Shown: piece after piece, positions 46,380-57,513 of the stretch
Layout of the letters: each line of letters starts with the position of its first letter
How positions within the stretch are numbered: position 1 is the stretch's first letter
NCBI GenBank assembly: GCA_032622095.1
Contig: CP136069.1
Location: forward strand, 128,259,123-128,323,122
DNA length: 64,000 nt
Origin: Siphonodentalium dalli
Lineage: Eukaryota; Mollusca; Scaphopoda; Gadilida; Siphonodentaliidae
Direction: 5' to 3'
The notes under the pieces: generated by a model
The model's database searches: none
Seen by the model: only the letters and a program-made list of their open reading frames with translations
Told to the model about the DNA's origin: nothing
Program-made: the position numbers and the translations under genes

Positions 46380-46905
46380 GAAGAATTAATGGGTTTCAGA
46401 TCCCTATACTACAAACTGTAGGAGGAATTGATTACACCAATATGATACAAAGTGCATATTCAATAAATGTGTTGAACATATTCAGTGTGTCGAGAAATGG
46501 TCAATAACTCTATCAAATATAAAACATTTATGTCGACAAATGGCAATAACTCGGCCAAAAGGACTCCGACTAAACTCAAAATCGCAGGTGCGCTGGTTCC
46601 CATGCTGGTTGACATCTGACATGTGCCAAGTTTTAAACAAATTGACTGGAAAATGACAGAATACAGTCTCGACAAAAGATGCGTTCCATGATGTACGATT
46701 CTATGTCGAAATTGGCAATAACTCCGCCAAAATGAGTCCGACCGAACTCAAAACTGCAGGTGCGCAAGTGCCAAGTTAAAAAACAAAATTGACCAGAAAA
46801 TGACAGAATACAGGCTCGGATAAAGTTCCGGACGTACGGACGCAGGGTCACACGGAAATTACTATAGTCCTCCGACGGAATGTCGGGGGACAAATAAAAT
46901 GACAC
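46380..46905. repeat. Copy of the 'gcaataactc/ctcggacaaa' mollusc repeat
   Basis: Two units carry GGCAATAACTC, CGACTAAACTC, CGCAGGTGCGC and GACAGAATACAG-CTCGG, with a GGACGTACGGACGC tail. Same family as 27185-27812. Confidence 0.7.
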
Positions 46906-47040
46906 TTCACCACTCACATGTGTGTTCGTCACCCGTCGAGTCATCGATATGCAGTAAGTGATTTGAGTCCCAATGCTGACATAGAAAGGGTCAGATAACT
47001 ACGAGTCGGGCGAATGGTTCGATGTGGACAAGGACCAGTC

Positions 47041-47634
47041 TAATAAGCCTTATTACTGGTTCGCGATTTTCAAGATGGCCGATGGTTCCATATGGTCCGA
47101 TTCCTAGCTTTTTATCCAACCCACCGGTAAAAGCCGGTAAAAGGTCAAAGTTGAGAAGTAGCATCGATTTGTAAACATTCGACAGCTGAGTGCGAGAATT
47201 TGTTATCAACATTTTATGCTTAATTTCATTTATTCTGAGTGCAACTACGTGTTTAAGAATTGTTTTGTGGCCATGTCATCTATAGAGTTAGGATCTGGTG
47301 ACGATGCAGACATTCAGACGCCCTTTTTTGTCAACGAACTTCCCATAAGTTACTGATAAATAGCGAATTCTTGCGTTAAAAAAATAACTCAAAAACATAC
47401 GTGATACATCCAATCCATCTACTGTGCGAAACCTACGTATTGTATGTATCTAGGGTGAGTGTTTAATTAGTTTTATGAAGTTCTCGCACCTGCGATTCGG
47501 TAACGACCTGTTGGCATTTTATTTTGGGAATTCTCAGACTGGAGTCATATGCTTAAAATAGATGCTACTTGTTAACTGTGACCTCCGGAGACCAAATGGC
47601 GGATTCACCGCGAGTAAGTGATATCACTTATTAG
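47041..47634 (+). mobile_element. Long-TIR MITE family M, copy 2
   Basis: About 90% like 13804-14406 over its length. Ends CTAATAAG and CTTATTAG. A short internal duplication (CCGGTAAAAG) and a small deletion distinguish it. Confidence 0.82.
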
Positions 47635-47982
47635 CGCAATTCGGCAACTGTCTAAATTTCTACTTCAAGTTCATGGAAGTAAAAGTACATTTTAATAATA
47701 AAAAAAGAAATTCATTCCAAAGTTGGTGAATGCTAACTGCTATCTGACTGCCGTCTGTCATTGTTCCTGTGACTCTCGTGTTTGTTTATTTCGCACTCAA
47801 TGTCTCCTGTTGAGTAGACTGGTTCCAGGTCTAAAACTGCAAAAATCTGAAAACTTAACCTGCTGACTCCAGCAATACTGATTGCGAGTGACAACGCAGC
47901 AACTATATATATTCTTGTCAATTATGACTGTATAAGTCCTTCAGATGTCTCACAAAAACTCGGAAGACCCCTCAAGACTTTT

Positions 47983-48039
47983 TGAATAAAGAACATTCGG
48001 AATAGAGTGCCTTCGGAATAGCGAACCTTCGACATAGCA
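47983..48039. repeat. CCTTCGGAATAG repeat cluster, right
   Basis: GAATAAAGAACATTCGG, CCTTCGGAATAGCGAACC: inverted relative of 45583-45665. Confidence 0.6.
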
Positions 48040-48393
48040 AACTATTTATATTAAATGGTGGAGCATGTTCAATTGATTTCGATGTTCATTTTGTTTCGTG
48101 TTCTTTTTGTTTTTCACCAGTCATTGCTTAAGCTCAATAAACTGTTCGCGTTTTGTGTGAATGAAACTTCCAGAAGAATATTCGAGGAAAGGTATACAAA
48201 CCGTCCAATGTACATACTTTGGTCATGCTGGATCTGATTATGGTGTCTGTCAATCCGCTATTCCACTTTTTAATTCCCAATTATCAATTCTTTTAATTTA
48301 AAATTATGTTTTACTATCGCGGGCCTCCATACTGACAACACGTAGGTAAACAACCTTCACATTAACTTCGAACGTTTGTGATTTAAAAATAAT

Positions 48394-48915
48394 TTAAAGG
48401 TGGATTATCTCTTTGTAAACATGTGTTATATAGTTACCGGGGAATAAAACATTAGATCTGAATCGAAGACTCATGCCCGGAAATGCTTCTATCGATTAAT
48501 ATTCATTTTATTTCGAATATTTTCTGGTCTAAAAGGGTGTTTAGCTAACGAACAATAGTGGTTACTGTTAACAGAGACCAGAAATTTTATTGTGTAATTT
48601 TGTCACACATAAACGTTAATTATTCTCATTATCGCTTATAACTATGGAATAAAACAATACAACCAATCAATCTGGGACATTTGACGTTCGGTACTTAGCC
48701 ATCGGAACAGCCTAATGCTCTATATCGCTATATGGTATCACCCGAATGGTCTGTTCTAAAAATAGACAAATAAACGGTCCCAATAAAATATTCGAAATAA
48801 AATCAATATTAATTGATATGAGCCTTTCCGGACAGGGGTCTTCAGTTCATATTTATTATTTTATACCCACGCAACTATTTCAAATTTGTTATTTAAAGAG
48901 ATAATCCATCTTTAA
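48394..48915. mobile_element. TTAA-bounded long-TIR MITE
   Basis: TTAA-AGGTGGATTATCTCTTT at the left and AAAGAGATAATCCATCT-TTAA at the right. Internal inverted blocks (ATTAATATT..TTTCGAATATTTT) extend the pairing to about 150 bp with gaps. No coding sequence. The AGG start after TTAA again suggests a Kolobok-like source. Confidence 0.75.
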
Positions 48916-50126
48916 ATGCTGCTGCCATTCTGACATTATATTAATGAACAATCTCTAATAATTTTGCCGGTAATAATGCCAGAAGTATCACATAATGTGT
49001 ATCCATATATTGTGTGCAGATCAAAATGATGAATATATTATAAGAAATACATGTTGATAATTCACAGACCTGTCAAAAACTGAATAACTCGTGTGGTGGA
49101 ACTTTGTTGGGAAAGGCGGTTGACGTACTGTGCACATGCCAGACCCTCGTTCATGGTTATAATGTGTGCAGTATTTTTGAGCAATAATTGAAGAGAAAAT
49201 CATGATTTTGTTTGTGGCGATATTACTGAATAAAAATACGCGATAAATTTATACATTTTTGGCTACGTATAGTGGCCGTCACAATTAGTGAACACGGTTT
49301 TAAATGATTAACTGGTAGTTATATTTGTGTTTTGTACTTTTTTCCTGTGCAAAAATGTCAGAGATGAGAAAAACATAAAGTCACCTGTCGTGATGTTTAT
49401 TTGATATATGTACATTTATGTGCGTTTTCCTGATGTGGACTGCACATGTGCCATGTACAGTCAATGGCATATCCATATATCAGCATGGGTGATTAGTCGT
49501 ATATTATATGGATAGCTGTGTATGCAGCACACATGATAACTGATATATTGCACAAATAGGTGTAACTGGTATATACAACCACGTTTAAGTACCGTAATTG
49601 GAGGTGACTTGAAACAGTTTTATGGTATTTCAAAGGTAACTTGAAGTGGATGATTAGGACTAAAGCCACATCACTCGAAGTTTATCACACTTCCTCTCTC
49701 TCAGCAATTGATCCCTTGTAAATAGTTCTATTTGGTTATACTCTATGATAAATGTCAAAAATAATGTCCAAATAGGCGTCTGAAGTACGTCACTCCGGCA
49801 ATGGGTGACTTGAGACAGATGTGTCCTACTGTACATATGTGACACCTTGTTCGGTTGCTCGAGTACATATATAGATTATATTTATCAAAGGGACGCCCTG
49901 CCAGTACAGGGCTTCGGTTTCAGAACCGCATAACCACCCACCTCCACATTAAACGCGTTTGCATGGGAACATTTATGGTAACTGCTGTTCTATAATGAGC
50001 CACTTGCGAACAAGAGCAGGCCATTTGAACAAGTTGCCTGCCCTGGAGTGTGTCGCACTAACATCTGTTCTTGCATTTCTGTCTTTGGCGTGACCAGAAT
50101 TCGAAAGGTAGTCCACGTGTACTGTT
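48916..50126. other. Non-coding stretch
   Basis: No gene is recognised. A small GC stem GCCCTG..CAGGGC lies near 49896-49911. Confidence 0.4.
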
Positions 50127-50493
50127 TTGTATATGACAACTGAAATCAAAGAAACCACGACCTGTCGTAAGAATGGTGACTCGCTGATCTCCAACGATGT
50201 TGGGGTATTCCCACAGTACATGATTCTTAGCTTCGACCAGGCTATTAAAAACCAATATTTGTCATTCATTGATAAGACACTTCAAAGTATTGATGAACAA
50301 ATGAACTATGTCGAACAGATTAGGACCGGGCCAGTGACTGGCTCCCCTGATTGAATTTTCAAAGAAATATGATGCTTTGTTGCAGTTAACAGCTATTACA
50401 CAAACGCCTGTCACGCTTTCTCCTCACAAAACTTAGAATAGTAACAAAGCATTTTGAGAAATCTCCGACTCTTTCTCAGTCGGATATTTTGGC

Positions 50494-50590
50494 TGAGTTG
50501 GCACCACATGGAGTTACTGAGTTGGCACCACATGGAGTTACTGAGTTGGCACCACATGGAGTTACTGATGTTCGCACCACACGGAGTTAC
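50494..50590 (+). repeat. 24-bp in-frame tandem repeat inside the ORF1 relic
   Basis: TGAGTTGGCACCACATGGAG starts each of three perfect 24-bp units (50494, 50518, 50542), followed by a variant (GATGTTCGCACC..). Each unit is exactly eight codons (ELAPHGVT). Confidence 0.9.
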
Positions 50591-50698
50591 TGATGTTCGC
50601 ATGTTGTCTAGGACAGTTGAATGACTAAAAGTTCCTTTGCATAGTTATATTTTGACTTTTAATGAGTGCGAACATCCGCCAGCATTGAAGGTTGGATA

Positions 50699-51122
50699 TA
50701 TGTGACCCGCCATATCAAATCCAGTCGTAAGTCGGGATTTTTTTTACCCTGTGCCAATGCATTCTCTTATATATGCGAGTCAACCATAGGTCGCCTCGCA
50801 TATATAAGAGAATGCATTGGCCTAACAATTTTTTACAATTTTAATAATTCTTTCTTGTATTCTTTAACAATTTTATAATTTCACCCAATACAGAGCCCCA
50901 GACAAACATGAGCAGACGACACTCTTCTATATGCTTCTATATATGTGTGGGGCTCCCTGCAGGGTAATGGATGTTTTTTTATTTTATGTCCTAAGAAAAA
51001 TTTGTTTTAAAAAAATGATAAAAAATTGTTAGGCCAATGCATTCTCTTATATAAGAGAATGCATTGGCACAGGGTAAAAAAAATCCCGACTTACGACTGG
51101 ATTTTATATGGCGGGTCACATA
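50699..51122 (+). mobile_element. TA-MITE with palindromes, inserted in the ORF1 relic
   Basis: TA-TGTGACCCGCCATATC at the left (TA at 50699-50700) and GGGTCACA-TA at the right (51121-51122). Left palindrome 50753-50821 has a CAACC variant in the centre; right module 51033-51068 is shortened. It sits between the LKVGY and VPNPLQCFK parts of the ORF1 relic, so it entered an existing copy. Confidence 0.9.
51033..51068. repeat. Palindrome module lacking its 33-bp centre
   Basis: A perfect 36-bp palindrome: 18-bp arms starting GCCAATGCATTCTCTTAT. Compared with the 69-bp form, nine bases of each arm and the 15-base asymmetric centre are missing. Confidence 0.95.
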
Positions 51123-51870
51123 TGATATATTTTGTCTACATAAGTTCCAAATCCCTTACAATGTTTTAAAAGGCATGGTATGGTCGTGGACAGGAACATT
51201 GTAAACGTAACTAAACCATATGTGCACGCTGTTTTGTTTCTGGTCATGATAATGAGGATTGTGCTAAACCAAAAAAGTTTTCAAAATGCCAAGGTTCACA
51301 TGCTGCAGTGGACCGAGCATGCCCCATATGGGACTATGAATTCAAAATTCAATGGTGTAAGATTGAGACACAGCTATCATATCTCGATGTAAAGAAAGTA
51401 GTTGGTACTCGACCATCAATTTAACCAGTCACATACACTGCTTTCGTTTCCACAAAACGTGTGGTGATGCCAGCACTCAGACAACAACCAGACCAACACC
51501 ATTCGAGTATCACAATCGACACAACTTGACGTAACTGATTTTACTCCTGTCCCAGAACCTGTATCACATGGCGCGGAAACGTCTACTGAAGATGCACCCG
51601 TTGCCCACAAACAATCCACTCAAGTTGAGCCAGTTACTGCAACACAGTCTATTCGTGTTGATGCTATTGCTACACAACAAAATTCGCCTGTTGCTTTGAA
51701 AAAAAATCACCAAAGTCTCTCCAATGTTTTATCAGGCCGTGACATGGGATTTGAAAAAAAAAGGACTATATCTGTTATGGCAGATTTATCAGGCTGCCGC
51801 CTGACAAGTGGATGCTACCTGTTCCTCTTTCAATCAGGAGAGCAGGTAGCCGTGGATAAGGCATATAAGA

Positions 51871-52058
51871 TCATCATCACATGGGTCAGGGAATATTTTT
51901 ATTTTATTATATTATTTTAGAAGGGTCACATCTCAGATTGTGAGGAAATCACACCAAGCTTGGGGAAAATGATTTTCTCAAAATTGGAGATGTGACGGTT
52001 CTAAAAAAAAATAACATAACATAAAAACAAAATTTTCCGGACCCATGTGATCATGATA
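51871..52058. mobile_element. Fold-back element ending the ORF1 relic
   Basis: Arms of about 85 bp with mismatches: ATCACATGGGTC, AGAAGGGTCACATCTC on the left, and GAGATGTGACGGTTCT, GACCCATGTGAT on the right. The loop near 51955-51965 contains CAAGCTTGGGG. Adjacent coding-like sequence on the two sides does not obviously join. Confidence 0.78.
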
Positions 52059-52454
52059 CATGTTTTATTATAACTGGTTGTCTCGATTGTTTTCAAAAGC
52101 GTTTTCAATTTTTCCAAGCTATATTCGGTTCTAGAGAATACGACTAGGGAATAATCCTCTTGATTGATTAAGTGCTTAATAACAGGGAAAGTTACTCCAA
52201 CAGAATCCACGATCAGGTTAAAAGTGGTACACAAGCTGCAAAAACGAGTTCAGGCCCTCGCTACGGTATGTCTATATAGTCCTGCATATATGGGACTGAA
52301 CTCTGCATGGAGCTTGGTGGTACGATACTCAGACTGAATGTACACATCCATGTACAAGAGTTTCATTTCCTGTTGCTTAGGATCTGGTTATGGAATATTG
52401 TATGAAAAGAGTACACATGCAACAGAAATCGTGACAGGGCCTCTTGTGGTATGA

Positions 52455-52512
52455 TAATAAAGAGCGTTACCTGTATATGTATATGACATTGGTCAAATTA
52501 AAGAGCGTTCTT
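52455..52512 (+). repeat. AAAGAGCGTT motif pair, spacing 41
   Basis: AAAGAGCGTT at 52459 and 52500, outside recognised K1 ends. The sequence between is not the K1 sequence. Confidence 0.55.
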
Positions 52513-53103
52513 CGCATTTCTGTGCTGAAAACTGAAAGCAGTTAGTCACCTGCAGGTAATAAAATGAATGGAAATGTTCGCTTCCTATTTGCTCAACGTA
52601 ATGCACGACGTCGCCAGCATCCGCCATTCTATAGTAGGTTACCATGCAGAGCGAATTGCGTCATTGCACTGCCAGATGTTGCGGGGAAGATAACCCCGAA
52701 TAAATCAAGATATCCAGTGGAAAGACCACAAGAAGTAATTAACCTTAATGCAAATGATAATATTCGATGCAGCTAGTATTTGGCAAAAGAATCAGCAAGG
52801 CGCGCGCGTGTTGAGTCTTTTGTCGAATACCCGATGCTGAGAAAATTAGCTGATTTAAAACCTTCCCACCGAAGTATCATTGGAGCCGACTAGCCAGTCG
52901 GTCTGGCCCACTGCTCTGTCCCGATTCCCTGTTTATACACCCATAGTTCATCGCGGACAGTTATTATTGTCAAAAAGCAACACGTTTCAATTATTTAATT
53001 CGAATCTAGAGGGACTGCATGTCCTCCGAAGTTGTCCGTTGCGCTGTGTATTCGGCTAGTGTGAGCTATATTTCTATTCAATTTTATGTTTATGCCATTT
53101 TTT
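52513..53103. other. Non-coding stretch
   Basis: A 70-codon frame at 52564-52776 has somewhat coding-like codon use but no recognised family or splice context, so it is not called a gene. Confidence 0.35.
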
Positions 53104-53680
53104 AGCTCATCTGAGACGAAGTATGCGGTGGAGCTATAGTCATCACTCCTCGTCCGTCGTCCGCCCGTCCATCCATCCGTCCGTCCGTCAACAATTCTTT
53201 GAACATCTTCTCCTCTGATTACATTGGACGGAATGGGTTCATATTTGGTGTGGATGTTCCCTAGGTGAATCCCATTCAGATTTGTTCAAATGAGGTCACT
53301 GGGTCAAATAGTTGCGAAGCCAGGGCCATAACTCTTTCCCTCCATAGTATTTATTAAAAACAACTTCTTGTCTAGAACCATTGGTCCGATTTAGCTTATA
53401 TTTGGTATGAAGTGTTCTTGAATGACTAGGGTTCAGATTTGTTCAAATGAGGTCACCAGGTTGATTAGTGAGAAACCAGGGCCATAACTCTATTCCTCAT
53501 AGTAATTCTTAGAATGACATCTTCTCAAGAAAGATTGGGCCGATTTAGCTTATATTTGGTACGGAGGGACCTAATGGGTGAATGGAGTTTTTTTCAAATT
53601 GGGGCACTGGGTCAAATAGGGGCAGAGCCAGGGACATAACTCTAAATACAAAAAATAACATTTTTGCATTTTGATCTTTG
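53104..53680 (+). repeat. Mollusc-type tandem array with 'CGTCCGT' head, part 1
   Basis: The head has AGCTCATCTGAGACGAAG, GGAGCTATAGTCATCA and a CGTCCGTCGTCCG tract. Units are marked by CAGGGCCATAACTCT at 53331, 53477 and 53639 (as GGGACATAAC), spacing 146-162, with GTTCATATTTGGTGTGGATG. Same head style as 39169. Confidence 0.82.
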
Positions 53681-53994
53681 ATTTTATTTAGACACATCAC
53701 AGCCACCCACCCCACCCCACCTCCTGTCCCTGTCTCACCATGCTGTACCATACCATATTATCTCTGCCTACTTCACCGCATTAAAATCCTTGTTTTGATC
53801 ACAGCTGTAGGAGTAACACAATACATTGGTATTGCTCTGCAAAATGTTTGTGCCATAATTAATTATCTCCATGTCAACAGGTATCCCAGACATTCTGGTA
53901 GCTGATAGTGGCTTTATGAATGGAATTTTATCCCATGTTTATCTCAGATACAAATTACCTGTTTGACAGATAAAGTTTATTTTTACTATTAATA

Positions 53995-54190
53995 TTAACC
54001 ATTTCATGACCACAGTTGTGCTGGTGAGAGCAATGAAGACACTGTGCTTGTGCATTCTCTTATATATGCTCCCATGGGGAGCCTCCCATATAAAAGAGAA
54101 TGCACTGGCTTTCAAGGTCGAGGAATTTGTTTTAAGCCAATAGTGTCATGCATTTAAATAAATCATGTATGTCATATTCTTGCAGGGATG
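53995..54190. mobile_element. P1-like MITE splitting the tandem array
   Basis: TTAA-CCATTTCATGACCACAG at the left. A diverged palindrome with GTGCATTCTCTTATATATGC and AAAAGAGAATGCACTGGC flanks a CCCATGGGGAG centre. The right end is not resolved. DNA between 53680 and 54240 that is not MITE is unremarkable. Confidence 0.65.
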
Positions 54191-54240
54191 TCCCTACTGT
54201 GTTGGGGTGATTTACAGATGTGTTCAATGAAATGTAATTT

Positions 54241-54840
54241 TTGAGCTCACATCTTCTCTCGACTGAATGGGTTCATATTTGGTGTGGATGTTCCCTAGGT
54301 GACTCATATTCAGATTTGTTCAACTGGGGTCACTCTGTAAATGGCTATGAAGGCAGGGCCATAACTCTTGCCCTCCATAGTAATTCTTAAAAACTACTTC
54401 TTCTGCTGTATCATCAGGTTGAATGGGTTCATATTTGGTATGAAGGGTCCTTGGGTGACCCGGAGTTCAGATTTTTTCAAATGGGGTCATTTGTTTTAAA
54501 TGGGTTCACCTGGTCAACTAGAGGCCAGGCAAAGGACAGTTTTCCTCTTAATATGCTTCCTTCACACGGACCATCAGGTCTATTTTACTGATATTTAGTA
54601 TGAAGGGTTCTTTGGTGTCTGGGATTCAAATTTATTGAGATGGGGTCACCAGATTAAATAGAGTGGGACCAGGGACATAACTGTATGTCTCTCTAGTAAT
54701 ATTTAAAATGTCTTCTCAAAAGAGGTTGGACTATTTAGCTTACATATAGTATGGAGGATCCTTTAGTGACTGCGATTCAGATTTGTTAACATGAGGTCAA
54801 CCTGTTAAGAAATGACGGGGATATGGGGACTTCACTTAAA
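54241..54840 (+). repeat. Mollusc-type tandem array, part 2
   Basis: Further units of the 53104 array: GGGTTCATATTTGGTGTGG, CAGATTTGTTCAA, AGGCAGGGCCATAACTCTTG, with degraded units to about 54830. Confidence 0.75.
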
Positions 54841-57513
54841 ACATCTACCTTGGAACTACCTGACTGATTAATCTGACATATATATATGGTGTTTTCGGGT
54901 CCATGGATAATTGGGCTTCAAACATGTCTAAATAGTTTATAAAAAGGTGCTTGTGAGATTGGAAATTTCGAACAATTGAGAAAGTTTGAGACGTCAGTTG
55001 TGAAATTCCAACCTAAGACTTGGGAGTCTGGAGCCCGGTCAGGAGGGGATATGTTGAGCTGGAGGGGGGGGGGTGATCTGTAGTGTTCCATTGGTAATTT
55101 AAAGGTAGATATTCACCGATCGACATGAATCCTCTCTAGTCACATATCCTGTTTAGATCTACTTCTTTTAAAGTTCTGACTGTTATGGTCTCAAGAGTCC
55201 CAGTCTTATCAGTCTTTGCAGTCTGGTGAGCGACCCCACAGTCTTTGACTGTCTAGTTTCTTTTGTGATTTAAAGATACTCCATCAAATAGGACACCAAC
55301 TGCATTAACATTGTATAAGACATTTTATCCATTTCATCAGGTGTATAAAAGATAATGGCAATCAACGACAGTTGGTCTAAAAACCATCACAATCCTCGCT
55401 AATTACTAATTGCCCCCTGAGTCCCTGTTACGATAGTTGTCTTGTGCGTCGTATTATTCGATGCTATCGACATGCGACCAGAGTACACATGAAATAATCC
55501 CTTTCGTATTCTTAAAATAATACCCGGGGCGTTATAAGAACACCCATGTTATCACGACAAAGAGATAACACGCAGGTGGGTTTTAACTTGAGTATCATAC
55601 TACAATCTTAAAATGCGCTGCATGAAGATCGATATTGACCTTTGGTGGTGACATTTGTTCATTTCCCTAGCGTTCGTGACAGCCGTAGAGTACACCTACA
55701 GTACACGTGGATCAAATTCGCAATTACTTTTGAAAGTACGTGTCTTATTTTGGAACTTCCATAAACTTTACAACAACGACAATGTTATATATTACTCACA
55801 TCAATTCCGAAGCATCTCCCCGACTGCCGACTGTGTTCGATTGAGCCCAGCAACAGTGTTGCACTGAGTGAATAACATATCCATCCAGATTACCTGAATC
55901 AAAATGACCTTTAATGATGAACACGATGATGTTCTATCGTGACTTTGTTCACTTTTATCCAACAAACTGTGCTGAATAATATGCCCGTATACCATAACCA
56001 TATGTGGACTATGCATGCTAGTACTCAGTAATGACTATTGATATAAAATAAATTTGCATTTGTCATCTCGAAAATGTTTATTGTTTTCTGATAATGAACG
56101 GTTAGAATTGAACAATAAAGAGCACTTATGTGCATCTTTTCATAGTGTTTATAGCGCTTCTACATGCCAATTTCTAAACATCTACCTTCATGTGTGACAA
56201 AGCTAGTGCTCATTATGCAACGCCATTGTGATACATGCTTACAAGTGTATATATGACATAACTATATGAGTGGTATAGTGTAGACTTAAAGATTATAGGT
56301 CACTTTAAAATAAGAAATCGAAATATTCAAGGGACATCTGCATGACTATTTCGAATCTGGTGAAGACTGAATAGCAGAATAATTACATGCTGGTAACTGG
56401 GGACTGTATCATATGATATGGTTTTATGGCTATATAATTTTGGAAACTAATTATTATCAGTAACTTACGTCAACCATGCAATGAGGTACACAGGCACACA
56501 CATACATGTCCAAAAGTCTTATGCAATTTCCGCTAACGTTAGACATTTTGTGTGCATAACATATATCCCTCTACTAAAGTTTAGAGAGTAGAGAACAATT
56601 ATATTAATTAATCACAAGCAGCAAAACTTTCAAAGTCCCATTACTTTGATTACATTCCCATATTCCCTAACATTTTGCTTTTTCTGGCTAATTTCTGTTC
56701 GAAGGCTAACATGAAATCGGAGAGTGGTAAATACGCTTATTATGTGTATCTCGGCTTTCTGTCATTTTGGATCAGTACCAATTCTTATTTTGATTTTGTC
56801 CTGGTGTTCAAGGGAAGTAATTTTTTTCCAAAATTATATTTTTAGTTTTTCCAACCTACCCAACAAATGGAATTCATGGTACATTTAGTCCTCCGAATCA
56901 TCATGATGTTATATAATGCTTTCCAGTGTGTTCCGATTTGAAATGTTCATCCTCTGACGCCAAACTACTAAGCACATATTGATATATTTATGTGACGTAT
57001 TTAGTTTCTTCAGCAAACACCCTGCTATATAATATAATGTATTTATTTCAGGTAGGGGTGAGGCGATATCATGAATATGGATACTTGGAGAGATTTTATT
57101 TGGAGATTGTGAATGCTTGGCGTTTTCTGATGCTGCAGCTACATAGTCATGATCATTTTTTGTGTTATCAATTTATCAGAAACATTCCCAGAAGCCTCTA
57201 CAGCTGAGACTATTGAAAGTAGAAAGCAATATGTCGTCGTCATCTTTATAATTACTGCCTTTTGGCTTCTTCGACATCAGATTGATAAGGCATTGTTTGT
57301 AAGCAGAGACCAATTATGCAGTATCTCTACATATATCTGCTTGTCGAATTAAGGAGAAGACAATCTTGGTTGAGCCGATTTGTCGAACGGAAATTGAACG
57401 TCTCGTTCTCTGCTTATTCTTTCCATAAGCCACACGTGGCACTGCTGTAAATAAGCCATCATTTGATGAAATGCAATATAGCCTAAGATATACATACAGG
57501 CTGCAACTCATGG
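54841..57513. other. Long stretch without recognisable genes
   Basis: A G-run near 55063 and a single AATAAAGAGC motif near 56113 are the only features noted. No exon is recognised. Confidence 0.4.

Larger units (their letters stand above)
50127..51918 (+). pseudogene. Decayed LINE ORF1 (gag-like, CCHC zinc knuckles)
   Basis: ORF1/gag-like proteins coat LINE RNA. Pieces in order: VFPQYMIL and EQMNYVEQIRTG (50127-50340); EFSKKYDALLQLT, then PVTLSPHKT (50353-50433) followed by stops; DILAELAPHGVT (50483-) expanded as a 24-bp repeat; YILTFN and LKVGY (50645-50698); a MITE at 50699-51122; VPNPLQCFK (about 51149); a CCHC knuckle CARC..GH..EDC (51221-51262); a second damaged knuckle KCQGSHAA..RACP; and a YLDVKKVV helix (to 51421). 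A T/S/Q-rich tail runs 51468-51870, until a fold-back. The order fits ORF1 proteins of jockey/CR1-like LINEs in molluscs. At least two internal stops and several frameshifts make it a pseudogene. No ORF2 was recognised downstream. It is unlike the LINE at 43.6-45.4 kb in age. Confidence 0.78.

Noticed and set aside
47733-47921. Signal-peptide-like minus-strand frame
   Set aside because: It does not begin with ATG, and the possible splice sites define only a tiny exon; support is too weak.
52564-52776. 70-codon frame with arginine-rich N-terminus as a small gene
   Set aside because: No recognised family, no splice or polyadenylation context; noted only in the gap entry.
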